DNA of 64,000 nt. Source: Porites lobata (taxonomy: Eukaryota > Cnidaria > Anthozoa > Scleractinia > Poritidae). The notes beneath the pieces are model-generated. The model made no database searches. It worked only from the letters and a program-made list of their open reading frames with translations, and was not told the DNA's origin. How positions within the stretch are numbered: position 1 is the stretch's first letter; each line of letters begins with the position of its first letter. The translations under genes and the position numbers were made by a program. The stretch covers positions 2,442,001-2,506,000 of the forward strand of contig CALNXK010000035.1 of NCBI GenBank assembly GCA_942486035.1, given 5' to 3'. This document shows, piece after piece, positions 60,872 through 64,000 of the stretch.

Positions 60872-61344
60872 TCTGCGAGCCTGGCTGTGAGCGTTTGGAG
60901 TAGTGAGTCGGCCATTACATCCGTCAGTGTCTCACCAACTCTCTTAACCTTTACTTCTGCTAGCCTCTCAGCCAGCGTATCCGCCAGTGAACCTGCCTGC
61001 ACAACACGCAGTGTTTTGCCAGGTGTCTTTGCCTCTTCCCTTTCTAGCGTGTAAGCAAGCACGTCGACCAGTTCCTAAGCTTCCACCTCTCCTAGCGACT
61101 TAGCCAGCATGTCGGCTAGTGTCACTTAGTGTGTTGCTAACTCTCTCGGCCTGCGTATGGACCAGTGATTCATCTTGCACTTTGTTCAGTGTCTCGCCAA
61201 TTGTCTCGGCCTCCACTCCTGCAAGAGTGTCACCTAGCTAGTCGACTGGTGCCTCGGGCTCCACAAAGCCTAATAGGTCGCCAATTTTCTTGGCCCCAAC
61301 TACCTGTGGTAGCGTGTCAGCCATCCTTTCGACCAGTGCCTCGG
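60872..61344 (-). repeat. 84-bp array resumed after the insertion
   Basis: Starts tctgcgagcctggctg in the same orientation as 1-56,588 and runs for about 5-6 units. It ends at a clean orientation switch: the last bases ccagtgcctcggg are followed at about 61,345 by acacactgggtgac, which is the complement-strand form of the same family. The fragment 60,850-61,062 on the minus strand contains ADTLAERLAEVKVKRVGETL. Confidence 0.8.
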
Positions 61345-61539
61345 GACACACTGGGTGACAGGATAGAAGAGGAGGTCGACATATTTGGGACACATTGGCA
61401 GAGGTGAAGGCGCAAGGTTTTCGTCGACAAAGTGGCTGACAAGATAGAAGTGGTGATGGTCAAGACACTTTAAGGCAAACTGACCGAAGAGGAGGTAGAG
61501 GCGCTGTTCGACGCACTTTCTGACAGACTAGCGGAGGAG

Positions 61540-61806
61540 GTGCTGTTCGATGCACTGGCTCGAAGGTTAATAGAGTTGGAGTTCGAAACTTTTGGCGACG
61601 CAGTGGCCGCTGTTGAGGTTGACACACTTGGCGAAACACTGCTGAAAGAGGAGTCCAACGCGCTGGTCGAAATAGTGCCCGCCAGGCTAACAAAGGTTAA
61701 CGTCGAGACAGATGGTAACACACTGGCAGGAGTGGATTGCAACAAACTTTTTAATACACTGGCTAACATGATACACAAAATAAGGTCGAGACACTGGCCA
61801 ATGTAG
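61540..61806 (+). pseudogene. plus-strand repeat-peptide fragment in the inverted segment (88 codons)
   Basis: Acidic-helix reading in the inverted segment, for example FGDAVAAVEVDTLGETLLKE followed by units ending LVEIVPARL and LAGVDCNKLFNTLANM. The frame has no stop for three units. It shows that the family signature is preserved after inversion. No start or termination context is recognised. Confidence 0.4.
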
Positions 61807-61999
61807 AGATCAAAGCGCTAATCGACGCACTGCCTTACTGACTAGCAGAGGCGGAGTTGGAGACACTTGGCGAGACAGTTGCTAAGGTGGTAGACAGACT
61901 CTGTAAAAGAGTAGCAGAAAACGAGGTCAAGACACTTTGTGACTGATTTGCTAGGCAAAATAAAGGAAGTTTGATACTCTTGCAGAGACCGTCGCCATC

Positions 62000-62308
62000 G
62001 TGAAGGCAGAAGCGCTGGTAAATACAGTGGCTAACAGGCTAGTAGTGGTAGAGGTCAAGACACATTGTGACACACTGGCCAAGGTTGACGCTAAGGTGCT
62101 TGTCGACACAGTGGCTGACAGGTCATCTGCCATAGAGGTCGAGACACTTAGCGACTCACTGGCCGAGATGGATGCAGACGCGCTGCTCGACACACCGCAT
62201 AACAGGTGCGAAGTGGTAAGGGTAGAGACACTTGAGGACAAACTTTTCCAAGTTGTCAACACATTGGCTAATAGGTTAGCAGAAGTGAAGTTCGAAACAC
62301 TTAGCTAG
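62000..62308 (+). pseudogene. plus-strand repeat-peptide fragment in the inverted segment (103 codons)
   Basis: Contains VADRSSAIEVETLSDSLAEM and VNTLANRLAEVKFETLS, clear members of the repeat. About 3.5 units are open, and the frame ends at a TAG where the next unit is degenerate. With the 88-codon fragment at 61,540, it is the best-kept part of the inverted segment. Confidence 0.4.
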
Positions 62309-63064
62309 GCACATGCCCACGAATAGGACCAGACGTTTCTCAACACACTGGCTGATAGTTAAACAGACCAGAAATTCGAGCCACTTTGCGAGGCAATAGC
62401 CCAGGTGTGAGGAAGACGCACTGGTTAAGTGGCTAGCAGATATAAAGGTCGAGACCCTTGGCGCAACCAAAACACAGTTCAAAGCAAAGGTGCTGCTTAA
62501 CACAATGGGTAAAAGGTAGCAGAGAAGAAAGTCGAGACACTTGGTTACACACTTGCTAAGACGGAGGTTGAGACATTCGGCAAAAACCTCGCAAAAGTGG
62601 ATTTCAAGGCGCTGATCCACACGCTGGCTTCAAGGCTAACTGATGTGCAAGCCGCAGCAGTTGTCGAAATAGTGGCATAGATAACTGCGGCGCTTATCAA
62701 CACACTGGCTTACCATGTTCGAGACAATGGCAACCATATTGACCGAGGTGTAACGCAGAAGCGCTGGTCTACTCCCTGGGTGACAGGCTAGCAAAGAAGT
62801 AGGTCAAGGCACTTGGTGACACACTGGTCAAGGTGTAAGGCAAAGGCGCTAGTCGACACACTCTCTGACGGGCTCGAAGAGAAGAATGTCGAAGCACTTC
62901 GCAACACACTCACTCAAGTAAAGGCAGATGCGCTTCTCGACAGAATAGCTGACAAGGTAGCGGAGAAAAGGCTGCCCACATTTCGCGACAGAATGGCAGT
63001 GGTGAGAACGAGGAGGTGGACGACACAGTGCCTGACAGACAAGCAGAGGTGAAGTCGAAACAAA

Positions 63065-64000
63065 GATTTGGAGGCGTCTGCCAGCATTTTCCAAATTGGC
63101 CATGTTTTGGGTTGTAATAGGGTTAATTGAGAGTCTGCCCATGCAAGCTTCAAAATTTTGCTCCCACGATAAGGACAGTAAGTCTACCTAGAAACGATGA
63201 TTCAGAGGCGCGTGACAGCAATTTGCAAATCAAATTGTCCATCTTCTGGGTCGTAATAAGGTTAAGTGAGAATTTCACCATACGAGCTTCCAAATGTCGC
63301 TCCGATAATAAGAACAGTAAGACTAGCTAGTGACGATGATTCGAAGGTGTATAAAGCATTTTCCAAATTAGCCATCTTTTGCGTCATAATAGGAACAGGT
63401 GAGAATTTCTCCGTAAGACCACCAAAATTTCGCCCTTATGATAAGCACAGTAAGACTAGCTGAAAACGATGATTTGGAGGTGTCTTGCAGCATTCTATAA
63501 ATTTACTGTGTTTTCGGTCGTAATGGGATTAACTGAGGATTTGAGCGTAAGAGCTCCAAAATGTCATAAGATTAGCTGGAATCAATCATTCGGAGGCGTG
63601 TGAGAGTATTTTGAAAATTAGCCATATTTTGAGTCGTAATGAAGTTAAGTGAGAATTTCACCGAAAAAGTTTTACAATGTCGCTCTGATGACAATAACAG
63701 ATACACTAGCTATGGAAGCACCGGACAGCATTGTCCAATTGGGCCATCTCTTAGCCTGCATTTCTTTGTTAGGGCGTTAGAGTGTCCTTGTGATGGTAAG
63801 CACCATAAGACTAGCTGAAACAATGATTTTGAGGTGTGTGACAGTATTTTGCAAATTGGCCGTCCTTTAAGTCGTAATGAGGTTGAGTGAGAATTTCACC
63901 GTAAGAGTTTTAAAATGTCTCTATGATGACAACAAGCACAGAAAGAGTAGCTAGAAACGACTATTGAAAGGCATGTGGCAGTATTTTGCAAATTGGCCAT
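63065..64000. repeat. ~133-bp tandem satellite, truncated by window end
   Basis: Copies start at gattcggaggcgt or variants at 63,065, 63,199, 63,338, 63,471, 63,587, about 63,712, 63,826 and 63,959. The spacings are 114-139 bp, most often 133-134. Shared blocks are tttgcaaattggccatc, gtcgtaat, agtgagaatttcacc, aaaatgtcgctc, and agtaagactagc followed by gaaacgatgat. The eighth copy runs off the window. It is unrelated to the 84-bp family, and short open frames in it have no repeat-wide conservation. Confidence 0.9.

Larger units (their letters stand above)
61345..63062 (+). repeat. inverted segment of the 84-bp array
   Basis: The same repeat family on the opposite strand. Typical motifs are now gtcgacac, actggc and gaggtcgag, and the acidic-helix reading is on the plus strand. 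Together with 60,872-61,344 this gives a divergent head-to-head arrangement, with the N-terminal ends of the two hypothetical reading directions meeting at 61,345. The units are rather diverged and several stops occur. The array ends near 63,062 at aagtcgaaacaa, where the 133-bp satellite takes over. Confidence 0.85.

Overview
No intact gene, rRNA, tRNA or CRISPR array is visible in this 64 kb window. It looks like a eukaryotic, probably invertebrate, repeat-dense locus. From unaided recall, the encoded repeat resembles low-complexity repeats in predicted proteins of anthozoans (corals and anemones). That identification is a low-confidence impression, not a search result.

About 59 kb (1-55,997, 56,287-56,588 and 60,872-63,062) is one degenerate repeat family. 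Its basic unit is about 84 bp (28 codons), made of a 36-bp and a 48-bp half that both end in a gcctcc-like motif, with a finer 6/12-bp rhythm. Read on the minus strand, the unit gives an acidic, Leu/Val/Ala-rich, helix-like peptide of the type ADTLAEVEAETLGDTL. Read on the plus strand, the same DNA gives a peptide with Ser at nearly every second residue. Stops and frameshifts break both readings, and the longest open frame is only 218 codons. The array is best described as a decayed coding-like satellite or a large pseudogene array.

The 84-bp units are organised into long higher-order blocks that recur in the same order: A (1 to about 9,065), B (11,827 to about 22,215), C (about 23,400 to 30,990) and a shorter D (about 39,770 to 43,000). 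Other partial copies lie between and after them. Blocks A, B and C share a roughly 250-bp TA-flanked insertion (7,701; 20,336; 28,998). Block D has the empty site, which gives a relative order of events. Several stop codons sit at the same place in many block copies, so much of the amplification took place when the sequence was already non-coding.

From about 56 kb the array is interrupted. A 289-bp element at 55,998-56,286 has an inverted, roughly 95% identical copy at 57,623-57,911. A 4.3-kb AT-rich insertion (56,589-60,871) sits inside the array with little loss of array sequence. It carries a perfect 38-bp-arm hairpin, a 28-bp palindrome and two tandem duplications. The array resumes at 60,872 in its old orientation and flips at about 61,345, so that 61,345-63,062 is the same family on the opposite strand. 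An unrelated 133-bp tandem satellite fills 63,065 to the window end and runs off it.
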